Assembly (NCBI GenBank): GCA_023260135.1
Contig: JALQWG010000001.1
Coordinates: 124,001 to 188,000 of the forward strand
From: Candidatus Altimarinota bacterium
GTDB lineage: Bacteria; Patescibacteriota; Gracilibacteria; BD1-5; UBA2023
DNA length: 64,000 nucleotides
Direction: 5' to 3'
Below the pieces are notes generated by a model. It did no database searches. It was not told the origin of the DNA and was given only the letters and a program-made list of their open reading frames with translations. Both the position numbers and the translations under genes were made by a program. Below, in pieces: positions 30,501 through 39,748 of this stretch (positions within the stretch are counted from its first letter, which is position 1; the number at the start of each line of letters is the position of its first letter).

Positions 30501-31697
30501 ATTCCAAATGCGGAAGGGCGACTCAATAAGTATCTCTCAGCACTTGCAACACATGAATTTCATACTGCATATGGTATGATGAAAAATATTCCTGGGAAAG
30601 ATCCTAGCCCGATGATGCAGGGTGCACCAATTATATGGGCGCTCTGTGGTATGACACAATATGCGAGTACCAAGCTCGTACAAGACAATCTGTGGCAATT
30701 CGTGGCATCTCAGGGACACTCATTTCATGCATATTCATTCCTCCGTAACAAGCCAAAAAATGATCTCTATAGAGACGTATTTCTCTCTGCTATGGACTGA
30801 ATTGCCGACTCATCTGACATAGACAGTCTCAGAAAATCAATCTCTGCTGTTCAATATGATTGACACAGAAAAGAAGACCCAGACTTTGCGAAGAAGCAAA
30901 TCAAACATTTTCAAAATATTAATAATATCTGGAGAAAGTATTGTAATCGAGGACTTCATGATAGACTCCAGGGAAATAGCCCATGGATGGTAGAACAGAT
31001 ACATGATCATGATAATAAACAAGTGTCAGAGTATTTTTCATGGATGAATGGTACTCACTCCATGATGAGCAAGGAGAGGCCACCATCGGATAATAGTGGA
31101 TGGGAGGATCAATTCTGATACAAGGATAGTATGATTATCAAAAAATCAGATGATTGACTCATGTCTCTTGATTGGCAGCTCAATAAAATTCCAAAGGCAG
31201 GTTCTACAAACTTCGCACTTAACACCGATTATTTTATCCGTTATTGGCCACCAATTGTAGATGCATTTGAAAAACTCAGAAAGAGTGGACTCTCAGAAGA
31301 ACTCAAAAAGAAGCAATACTATCAGTTCAGAATGGATATACTTGAACACTTCCGAAGCCTTCTCAACAGTATGTATCATGAATGATCTATGGATGATGCA
31401 TTGCGGAAAATTAAGTCCCAGCCATATGCAAAAGATCTCCTAAAGATGTGAATCACACTCGAAGAGATATTCACTCAAGAGTATAGTACCAAAAGTGGTA
31501 TCGCATCGGATGACTACGAATCATGGCTCTCAGGAGGTAGAATATTCACGAGCAAGAGAGAGGCAGAGAAGGTACAACAAAAAACCCAAGACCTCCTCAC
31601 AAAGATGCAAGACAATGATACCTGGGCACGAGAAAAGATGAAAAATCTCTATGGTAAGACTTCGAAAAGATGAGAACTCATGGAAGAATATGAATAG
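27588..31697 (+). CDS. very large cytoplasmic protein of unknown function with a His-rich strip
   Basis: 1369 residues, unbroken when TGA is read as Gly (well over 30 TGA codons), ending TAG. No signal peptide or TM is visible. It is charged and mostly helical, with a beta-rich insert near residues 380-620 (repeating phrases such as GIQIDPVENGIEYTIL and KISSIDESGIVLEGEDEKINFDTF). Residues 614-637 hold nine histidines in 24 positions, alternating with Gly and Asp (HGHDDHEKDHGHG...), a typical metal-binding strip. C-terminal parts are helical and Trp/Met-rich. I recognise no family. Large orphan proteins of this kind occur in candidate-phyla genomes, sometimes as secreted effectors or structural proteins, but nothing here proves either. 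Codon use (more TTA, CTA, AAA) is less biased than in the housekeeping genes. Confidence 0.75.
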
Positions 31698-31712
31698 ACA
31701 CAACAATCTTTT

Positions 31713-32075
31713 CTACACCCCCACTCCCCGCACATGCCACACTCTATGCCCTCACTCACTCCGAGGCATGATTCCTACAAAATCGATCCGCATCATATCC
31801 GGGTCGATTTTATTTTTGTGGACATACATATATGCTGTACGCCTGAGCGCACGACGCTTCATGATACCGAATGTATCGAGTGGATGTCCATGTGACTCGT
31901 CACGACGATAACGAACCTCGATAAATACCCAGAATTCACCATCTCGAGCGATAATATCTATCTCCCCTCACTTGACCTGGTAATTCATCTCTACGAGGGT
32001 GTAGCCCTTGTTTTTGAGGTATTCCTGGGCAATTTGCTCTCACTTGTCTCAGATGCTACGACGTGACTGTATCAT
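31713..32075 (-). CDS. YraN/UPF0102 family endonuclease-like protein
   Basis: 120 residues with TGA-glycines. The restriction-endonuclease-like core is visible: GDKGEQIAQEYLKNKGYTLVEMNYQVKGGEIDIIARDGEFWVFIEVRYR, i.e. G-E-I-D-I-I then E-V-(R)-x-R, the D-x-n-E-x-K-like catalytic pattern of this family. A tail of about 12 residues (GGHRVWHVRGVGV) extends past the usual end because TGA is Gly. Its biological substrate is not known. It follows the giant gene tail-to-tail. Confidence 0.87.
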
Positions 32076-32121
32076 ATACGAGAATTATATGGTTTTGACA
32101 TGATACGTCCAGAGAAGACAC

Positions 32122-32148
32122 AAAAAAAGAGCATTTCTGCCCTTTTTT
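32122..32148 (-). terminator. terminator after rplT
   Basis: Read on the minus strand, AAAGGGCA-GAAA-TGCTCTTT is followed by T7, nine bases after the rplT stop. Confidence 0.7.
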
Positions 32149-32156
32149 AGAATATA

Positions 32157-32501
32157 CTACTTTACAAACTCGACTACCTTCGCAAATACCTCAGGATTTG
32201 TGATAGCAAGATTCGAGAGAACCTTACGATTGAGTCCTACACGCTTGATATACATAGAGTGGATAAGACGAGAGTACGTAGTACCGTTGAGACGAGCTGC
32301 GTTGTTGAGACGAACTGTCCAGAGTTGACGGAACTGACGCTTCTTGAGTTTGCGTCCGATGTAGGCATTTTGACCAGCCTTCATCATAGCTGTACGAGCG
32401 CGAGAATAGACATTTCCATTCATACGGCGATATCCCTTCACGAGAGAGAGAACATTCTTATGTCTTTTGTGTGTCATCACACCACGTTTTACACGAGTCA
32501 T
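32157..32501 (-). CDS. rplT: 50S ribosomal protein L20
   Basis: 114 residues, no TGA. Typical L20: MTRVKRGVMTHKRHKNVL, then GYRRMNGNVYSRARTAMMKAGQNAYIGRKLKKRQFRQLWTVRLNNAAR and the globular C-terminus. Last gene of infC-rpmI-rplT. In many bacteria L20 represses this operon by binding its leader; no such site can be confirmed here. Confidence 0.96.
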   Translation of the reverse strand: MTRVKRGVMTHKRHKNVLSLVKGYRRMNGNVYSRARTAMMKAGQNAYIGRKLKKRQFRQLWTVRLNNAARLNGTTYSRLIHSMYIKRVGLNRKVLSNLAITNPEVFAKVVEFVK

Positions 32502-32539
32502 AGGAGATTAGTTAGAAAATTGAATTAGGACAGAAGGAA

Positions 32540-32740
32540 TTATCTTCCGTATGGGAGAGAGAGACGCGCTTCGAGTTCATTGGCAGGACCGAGAACACGA
32601 CCATATTTATCACGACCTTTTGCCTTTGAGCTCTTATCCTTGAGGAGGTGACGTTTAGCGATCTTATCAACGATGAATTTTCCAGTACCAGTGATTTTTA
32701 CACGTTTTTTTGCACTAGAGAGTGTCTTGAGTTTTGGCAT
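32540..32740 (-). CDS. rpmI: 50S ribosomal protein L35
   Basis: 66 residues, no TGA. Starts MPKLKTLSSAKKRVKITGTGKF and has the family segment KRHLLKDKSSKAKGR. It lies 17 bases after infC and 38 bases before rplT. Confidence 0.95.
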   Translation of the reverse strand: MPKLKTLSSAKKRVKITGTGKFIVDKIAKRHLLKDKSSKAKGRDKYGRVLGPANELEARLSLPYGR

Positions 32741-32757
32741 AATAAGTAAAATAAAAA

Positions 32758-33297
32758 TTATTTTTTTGGATAAAGTATGATATTGAACGTTGTTCCCTGT
32801 TTTGCTACTTTTGATTTTTCATCTTTTCGATAGAAGTCATCTACTGAAGCAATGAACTCTTCTATTTTTTCGATAGCGAGGTCTTCGTATTGATTCTCAC
32901 GTCCACGGAGTTGGAGCATGATTTTCATTGGATTTCCTTCCTTTGCCCATTTTTCAGCCTGAGATTTTCGCACCTCGAGATCATGGTCACCGATTTTATA
33001 GGTGAGCTTCATAGTCTTGAGTTCTGTTTTCTTTTGATTACTCTTATTTTGAGATTGTTGTTTCTGTTGCTTGAAGAGAAACTTACCATAATCAACGATT
33101 TTTGCCATGACAATACCATCTTGGACTCATACTTCTACGAGATCGAGCTCCTGTTCTCCTGCGAGATTGAGCGCCTGGTCTCGAGTCATTTTCCCGAGAG
33201 GCTCTCAAGAATCAGAGATAACCATGAGTTCACGTGCTGTTATGGCATCATTGATGCGTTTGTCGTTTTTCTTATTTTGATAAGGTTTTTTCTGCAT
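32758..33297 (-). CDS. infC: translation initiation factor IF-3
   Basis: 179 residues with two TGA-glycines in the N-terminal domain. N domain: NDAITARELMVISDSGEPLGKMTRDQALNLAGEQELDLVEV; linker helix rich in Q/K; C domain: KTMKLTYKIGDHDLEVRKSQAEKWAKEGNPMKIMLQLRGRENQ. IF-3 keeps subunits apart and checks the initiator tRNA at the start codon. The start is ATG, so the AUU autoregulation known in E. coli is not seen. The C domain alone would look like a complete ORF under the standard code. Confidence 0.94.
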
Positions 33298-33305
33298 AAC
33301 GTGGG

Positions 33306-33578
33306 TTAGGCTGTTACAGAGCGAGCAATCTTTGCAAATGCACTTTTCTTGCGAGCTGCATTGTTCTTATGGAGAACATTCTTCTTCTCGAGAGTATCAA
33401 TACGTGAGTATACGAGAGAGAGAGCTTCATTGATAGCCTTAACATCCTTCTTCTCAGCATTTGTGAGAGCTTCGAATGCTTTTACGCTCTCCTTGAGGAG
33501 GGCGAGAAAGTGGCGATTACGAGAACGCTTTTTTTCACTGACTTTGAGTGCTTTTTTTGCGGCAGCAGTATTTGGCAT
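33306..33578 (-). CDS. rpsT: 30S ribosomal protein S20
   Basis: 90 residues, no TGA. Highly basic helical protein: MPNTAAAKKALKVSEKKRSRNRHFLALLKESVKAF ... KKNVLHKNNAARKKSAFAKIARSV. It lies eight bases upstream of infC in the same direction, so it may lead this operon, which is an unusual place for rpsT. Confidence 0.94.
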   Translation of the reverse strand: MPNTAAAKKALKVSEKKRSRNRHFLALLKESVKAFEALTNAEKKDVKAINEALSLVYSRIDTLEKKNVLHKNNAARKKSAFAKIARSVTA

Positions 33579-33723
33579 AGGAGAGAGATAAATTAACAGT
33601 TATAATGAATAGTGAATTTCTATTGTTTGACCAATAAAAGTATTCAATATCCATACTATTTACTACAAAAGTGGGCGCATTCTATAAAAAATGCGAATCT
33701 TGTCAAACGAAAAGAAAAAATAG

Positions 33724-35379
33724 TTATGAGAGCGACCGTTTTCTCAGGACAAGTATTCCGAGTATTCCAGAGATAATCACAAGAATAGCTATCATTCCTG
33801 GACCAGTCTGAACGGCAGAGACACGGGTATATTCAGGGGATTCTGCACCATCAGCACAGAGAGCCTTCACAGCAAAGTCCTCACGTACTATCGCTCCTGA
33901 TTGTTGGAGGAATATCGTATAACTCGGTTCCTTGGTGTTCTGTACGAGTACGTAGTCTCCTGAAGGAGTAATCTTGTAGACATTGTACGAGGTTGCACAC
34001 TCTACTGGAGACCAACTCATAATACTCTTACCTGGCTCGGATTTTACAACGATATTTGCAATATTTGCAACAGCAACAGCACTCTTCCCTATGGTAGCAA
34101 CCACAGGTTCTGAGACAAACTGTGGAATGAGAGAATTATCAGCCTTCGCACCGAATATCTTGAATGTATAAGTTTTTGTTTCGAGCTTGTCGATATACCA
34201 TGTATATACACCTCCTGTACCCATGATACGACCAGTTGAGTAGGTCATCACTTCCTGAGAGAGGCTATCAGCATTTTCCCCATAGGCTATCTTGAACTTG
34301 TCGAGATCAGCTGGAGCATCAACTACTTTGAATGAAAAAGTAATCTTCTGTCCATCAACCACTGACTTCACATCGACAAATCGTGGAACAAGAGTTGGCT
34401 TTACTGGCTCAGTAACTGTGAGACTTGCGACATCTTTTTTCTCGATTGTCTGTGCAAGACTCGTAACGAGCGTGACACTGAGTGGATATACTCCTGGCTT
34501 AGCTGGAGCGACCGTATCAGCTGTATACTTTCCTGGCTGGGTCTCAGTGAGAGCAATGCTTGAACCATCGATGAGTACATTTGCAGAACTCATACCAGGA
34601 TCGCCTTCTACGAGCAAGGACATCTTTGTGCTGGTGTCGAGAGTTGTTCCTGGTGTAACAACAAGATTATAAAATCCTGTTGCATCTTTTGCTTTTTCAA
34701 AGACAATTTCTTCGGATTTTGCAATCACTGAATTATTACCATCGAGGAGTTGTACTTGAAGGAGATTTTTCTCTTGAGTAATATCGGTAAGAGTTTTTGT
34801 AAAAAGACCATCTTCTGAAGTGATAGCATCACCTACCTCTTTTCCATTGAGCCAAAATGTAACTTTGCTATTCTTCTTAGTCTGACCACTCACAGCAACA
34901 ACATCAGTTGTCACTTTGGAATCCTTGACTGGGGAGACGATTGTTACTGTTTCTGTTGTTGTATTTGTCTGTGTCTGTGCGGCCTCCACCATAACTGTTG
35001 TCTCTCAGATGATGTCGTTTGAGTTTTCAACATCTGCTACATATATCTTTTGTTTTCCTGTAGATCGAAATATTACTCCTTTGCTAAATTTTTTTTGTCC
35101 CGCATCCTCATCGGTAAATGCTATAGCCTTCCCTGGACTCGGAACAGTATCACCAAATGTATCGGAGATGAATATAATCGATCCTCGATAGTCAACGACA
35201 GTTTGTTTGTCCTTATCGACAGCACGAACAGTGACATCGATAGCCTCGTTGGCTTTGGCAGTAGTGGGAGCAATAATCTCAAATCCTACTATCGGACCAG
35301 CCGCGAATACTGACTGGAGTGGAGCAACAATGGCTGATATAAGAAGAGCCACGAGAGAAGCAGAGATAATCTTTTTCAT
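33724..35379 (-). CDS. secreted Ig-like repeat protein with C-terminal membrane anchor
   Basis: 551 residues with a single TGA (at 35005-35007). Signal peptide MKKIISASLVALLISAIVAPLQSVFA. A first all-beta domain (residues 30-125: GFEIIAPTTAKANEAIDVTVRAVDKDKQTVVDYRGSI) resembles the Ig/CARDB type, the second (135-210) carries VTIVSPVKDSKVTTDVVAVSGQT like bacterial Ig-like domain PF17957/Big, and a fibronectin-III-like unit lies near 405-510. The end is a single TM plus basic tail (MIAILVIISGILGILVLRKRSLS), so the protein is anchored and faces out. Common look of candidate-phyla surface proteins; function unknown. Confidence 0.83.
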
Positions 35380-35452
35380 GAGAAAAAAGTTATAATAAAA
35401 CTCGCAAGATATGTAAGAATCCTATAGCGAGCAAGTAAAGTTCCCGTGTATT

Positions 35453-36562
35453 CTATGAATCTTCGAGATTTATGCAAATAAAATCATGGTGTTTTTCATG
35501 ATTTGGAAGCGGTTTCTGACTTGTCAAAATAATCTGATGTGTTCTAAGAGAGTTTAGAAATACCTCAGAATTTCTCTCATCAAGTTCTGCGAATATATCA
35601 TCGATGAGGAGAATAACAGGGATATCAAGTATTTTCTCTATAAATGAAGCCTCTATCATCTTGTACCCAAGAAGCAACATCTTCATCTCTCAACGAGAGA
35701 GATAGGTCTCCGCTGGGATACTCGACTCAGGTGTACTATTTTGAGTATCTTGATATTGCAGTATGGAAAATCCCCAATCATCTCTGTGTGGACCAATATG
35801 TGTATGTCCAGAGAGGATGTCTCGTTCCCGTCGTTCACGAAGATATGAGAGTATAACCACACTATCTGAATCCCCCACAAGTCCGGACTCAATTCTATAG
35901 GCATCAACACTGGATGTATAGGAAAAAATAATTGGATATTTTGAGAAAAAGGCTGGATGTTCACTGAGTGAGACCTCGATGTATGAAATATACTTTGTTC
36001 GATAGAGAAGATATGTCTCTGCGAGTTCTGAGAATTTTTTATCCCAAAAATCCAGCATATCTCGGGATGCCTCTCATTCTCTGATCTTTTTGAGGAGGGC
36101 ATTACGCTCTCGCATGACGAGTTCGTAGTCTTTTTTGACTCGAGCAAACTGCTCATACGTACGAGCAAGAGTGAGATCCATCGTATCACGTCGCATGAGT
36201 GGAGCAAAGTAGAGAAGATTCATATCGAATGGCGATATATACACCGTTCTCCATGGAAGTGCCGTCATGTATTTTGGGCGAGTTGTCTTGGTTCCCTGGA
36301 GGGAAAAAAACTCACGCTTGTCATCATGATAGAGACGATATGATCTCTCGAGTCAATCATGCTCAAAAAATCCCTCAAAAAGAGTACCTACACTGAGGGA
36401 AGAATTCCCATAGAGTGGACGAGATCCGGACAAGAGGTGTATAGCATCGAGTACATGGGTCTTGCCAGAACCATTGGCTCACTGAATATATGTATGCTGT
36501 CAGAGAGTGAGTGTGAGCAAATCAATTCATCGAAAAGATGTCACATGAATGCGTGTGAGCAT
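35453..36562 (-). CDS. recF: DNA replication and repair protein RecF
   Basis: 369 residues. Walker A GANGSGKT at 28-35 (first Gly is TGA), the N-terminal phrase IHVTSFRGIDLLTL, and the C-terminal block ILLIDDIFAELDERN (Walker B and D-loop) followed by QIILTSQKPLP. RecF loads RecA at gaps together with RecR. In most bacteria recF sits with dnaA and dnaN; here it directly follows gatC. The start codon is one base after the gatC stop. Confidence 0.9.
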
Positions 36563-36563
36563 A

Positions 36564-36842
36564 TTATTCTCAGGCAATAATACCTCCGAGAACTATCTGG
36601 TGTGCGGCTTTTTTCTGTGGGGAACATGCGAGAAGTGCATCTGCGATTCCTGCATCACGAGCTACATCCTCACGGAGTACGAGCGTATTTTTTCCGCTTC
36701 TCGTCACACTCTCTACGTGAGTTGTATCAGTTTTTGCAAGTGAATCAAAAGAATCCAAAACACTATCAACAGAGAGGTCTTCTCGAGAGCGAAGAGACGT
36801 GAGTTTGCCAAGGCGGAGAATTTGTTCTTGTGTGAGAGACAT
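36564..36842 (-). CDS. gatC: Asp-tRNA(Asn)/Glu-tRNA(Gln) amidotransferase subunit GatC
   Basis: 92 residues. The layout matches GatC: LTQEQILRLGKLTSLR at the front, DSFDSLAKTDTTHVE in the middle, then VLREDVARDAGIADALLACSPQKKAAHQIVLGG. The start ATG at 36842 was chosen over the upstream open frame because the family begins there. The protein ends Ile-Ile-Ala-Gly-Glu, where Gly is a TGA two codons before TAA. gatA and gatB are elsewhere. Confidence 0.78.
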
Positions 36843-36878
36843 TTTTTTATATAATGATGGGCATACTCTATCCAAATT

Positions 36879-37241
36879 ATGTCAAAAATCAAGGATATTC
36901 AAGCAAGACTCCTAAAAGATCCACGAGAATATAGTGGATTTACTTTTTTGGTTGCACAGAGAGCTTTTCTCTTGGTCGTGACACTGTATTTTATGTCACT
37001 TCTGGGAACTGTTGGTGGTTTTTATACTTCGTTCTTATCGCTCAAGACATTGAGTGCCATAGCATTCCACACCTATTCACTCGCTATACTCACGGCAATA
37101 TGGTTTAGCTTTGCATGGTCAGAATATATGGTCTATATCTATACACCGAACAAGAGATGGATATCATTCGCTGTTCTTGGGGTTACGAGTATCATATGAA
37201 TTTTTGGTCTCTATATACATATTTCTCCTACATTTCTCTAG
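36879..37241 (+). CDS. multi-TM hypothetical protein
   Basis: 120 residues with one TGA-glycine. Three hydrophobic segments: FLLVVTLYFMSLLGTVGGFY, LAILTAIWFSFAW and FAVLGVTSIIGIFGLYIHI. No family recognised. It starts 36 bases from gatC, divergently, with a TATAAT at 36850-36855, and is followed closely (3 bases) by a lipoprotein gene, with which it likely forms a unit. Confidence 0.7.
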
Positions 37242-37244
37242 TCT

Positions 37245-37799
37245 ATGCGTATTCGTCATATCATCTTTCTTCTCTCAGTAGTTTTTATATCTGGGTGTAC
37301 CCTCCCTGGAACCCAATCCGAATGATCATCCGAAGAATGAGTCACACTCTATAGTGGTTCTGGATTCGAGATGAACCTCCCACAGTGATGGGTGACAGAG
37401 ACAACCAAAAGCCTACCAACACCCAAGAAATGAACACTCCTTCTCACTGCTGCATCCCCTGATGTGCGGTATGGTTTTTCGAATAATATCATCATAATGC
37501 GAGATGCCCTTGAGACACCAATGACATCCAAAAAGTACAGCGAGATGAATCAGATTCAGACAACGAGAAACTATCTCGAATACACAAAAATCTCAGATGA
37601 ATCAATTCTCTTTTCTGATGACGATGAATGACGAGTATATATATTCGAGGCGCGCTACAATACAACAACGTCTCGACAAAAATTCATCCAAACAGCGAAA
37701 GTCTGCGGAACAGATGTATACATGATTCATGCAGCAATTGCCCTCGATAAGAATACTGACAATTATGTCAGCCTCTTTAAGAGCTTTGCTTGCGAATAG
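37245..37799 (+). CDS. lipoprotein of unknown function
   Basis: 184 residues with five TGA-glycines. Lipobox VVFISG-C at residues 13-18 after MRIRHIIFLLS; the mature protein is soluble and mixed alpha/beta (GFEMNLPQGWVTETT looks like the DcrB/PsbP-type 'ple-gw' opening of many small lipoproteins). It is co-directional with the TM gene. Its last 23 bases overlap the end of rluD on the other strand. Confidence 0.72.
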
Positions 37800-38811
37800 T
37801 ATCAACTCCGCGGGTAAAGTCAGGAAAATATGGCGCCTCTATTTTGAGGCGTTTTTTTGTGATAGGATGAATGAACTCAAGAGAATATGCATGGAGCATC
37901 TGACGAGATATGCCAACATTTCTCTCGAAAAAAGAGTTTATTTTTTTGTTCCCATATGCCTTGTCTCATAGAATAGGAGAACCAATATGAGCGAGATGGA
38001 CGCGTATCTGATGCGTTCGTCCTGTCTCTATACGACACTCAAGGAGCGATATATGTGGCACTCATTCGGTGGCAGTAACTCGAGATTGATGCTGTATAAC
38101 CCTATAATGCGTCACGGCACTCTGTCATGTTGCATCGACACGAACCTTGGCTTCTCATCGAGCATTTTCTATGCGTAGAAGCTTTTCTCGTATAGTGCCT
38201 GTATTCTCGGCCGGAAATCCTACAACGAGCGCATGATATACCTTTTCGATACTATGCGATTGCAGGTCAGAGAGGAGCGCTTCAAGGGTTGGTTTTTCCT
38301 TGGCAATGAGTATACAGCCACTTGTATCCCGGTCGATGCGGTGTACCAATGCTGGACGAAAAGTCAGACTATCATGTCACCCCCTGAGATAATCCTGAAC
38401 CTGATCTATGAGGTTGGATTCCGTGGTTTTGTGGTCTCATGCATGTACATTGATTCATGCAGGCTTGTTGATGACCATGAGATACTCATCTTCATAGAGA
38501 ATAGAGAGAGCCATAGGAGTAGCATCTCTCATTCAGTTTTTGCTAGGATTCTCCACTCGAGAATTATCAGGTGTACTTCAACCATTTTTTGCTTGCATAG
38601 CATGAATCTCCTCATCACTCATCCAGAGAGTGAGCTCATCTCAGAGTTCGAGCTTGTAGGATTGATCCTTTTTTTTGCCATTTATCTTGATCTTGCCAGT
38701 ACGCAAGAGTCTATATATAGCACCGAGCGCAATATTCGGGAAGAATTTTTTGCAAAATCGGTCGATACGCTGTCCCGCATCGGATGAATGTTCTATTAGG
38801 ATTTTTTGCAT
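37777..38811 (-). CDS. RluC/RluD-type rRNA pseudouridine synthase
   Basis: 344 residues with seven or more TGA-glycines. N-terminal S4-like domain ([38 protein letters not shown]), then the catalytic domain with [17 protein letters not shown] near residues 150-170 (motif H-R-L/I-D-x-x-T-S-G; Asp is catalytic), [32 protein letters not shown] and the final K-x-L-x-I-x-x-P. Which uridine it modifies cannot be said. It is the last gene of the VirD4-to-RluD operon. A terminator for the opposite strand lies inside its coding end. Confidence 0.88.
37834..37858 (+). terminator. terminator of the lipoprotein transcript, inside the rluD-like gene
   Basis: CGCCTC-TATTTT-GAGGCG followed by T7 on the plus strand, 35 bases after the lipoprotein stop and within the antisense coding end of the pseudouridine synthase. 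Confidence 0.75.
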
Positions 38812-38819
38812 AGGTATCT

Positions 38820-39746
38820 CTATTGGAGAACAGCAAAGTCGAGCGCTGTATTAGTAGTAATCTGTGGAATATTGATAACCTGTGTCCGCTGAAAACCATA
38901 GGAGTATGCAGTGGCATCGAGTGTCATAAATTGTGATGGAATATTTGTTCATCAGAAATTAATTCTATACTCGAGAAAAGGGAGAATACGACCATCCGGT
39001 GTTCCTCATGTTGTGAGAGATGTCTCTACCGGCCGTATCATCGAGAGTTTGAGCGTACAAACATATCAGGCACATCGTGCTCCACCAGTATCGAGGTATT
39101 GCGAGGTAGTATAAAATGTTGTAAGTGTCACATTGGATCCACTGTTGGTAATACCACTGAAACTCGAGAATCTATTGGTAGAAGTATTGATATCTGCTCA
39201 CTGAAATATCTGGGTCTCTCAACTCGCATAGAGCGAAGCGCCAGAGTAACCAAGTGTCCAGAGTATAATACCAGAACTAGTGAGCGTATTAGCAACACCA
39301 GTTCCAGCGGTTGTATCGATAGACGGGACCCTGAATTCAAAATATACATTACTCCAGTTGATTCCATTCGGTATAACTATCTGTACGGGCTGACCAAGGG
39401 CAATGATATTATAATCTCTATCATATGGACTGTTTCATCGTCATGCCATAGGCATAGTATCTCCACCTGTAAACACAGTAAGTGTCCGTCCTGTATAGGT
39501 GTATATTTCGCTGATTGGTACGATATTCCAGGGGGTACGCTTATTGACACTAGTGTCCATCAATTGTTCTTCGATGATTCATGCTCATTGATAATAGGCA
39601 GCGTTGGATGCCTCTATTCCCTCAACTGTCTGTGACGATCACCATATACGCTCCAAAAATACTGTCGTCACAGCAGTAATGAGTATCAGTATAATCAGAC
39701 TAATAAGAAGTGCTGAACCACGGGATGTTCCTCTGTAGAATAGCAT
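38820..39746 (-). CDS. PilX-like minor pilin / pilus-assembly protein
   Basis: 308 residues with many TGA-glycines. The start FYRGTSRGSALLISLIILILITAVTTVFLERI is the PilX_N pattern: a basic leader, a small residue run and an N-terminal TM with no strict prepilin FTLIE motif. The remainder is a beta-rich exported domain of about 250 residues, with a Cys pair at about 233 and 237. It starts two bases after the VirB4-like gene stop and ends nine bases before the pseudouridine synthase, so it is translated as part of that operon. It may join pilus tips. Confidence 0.75.
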
Positions 39747-39748
39747 AA

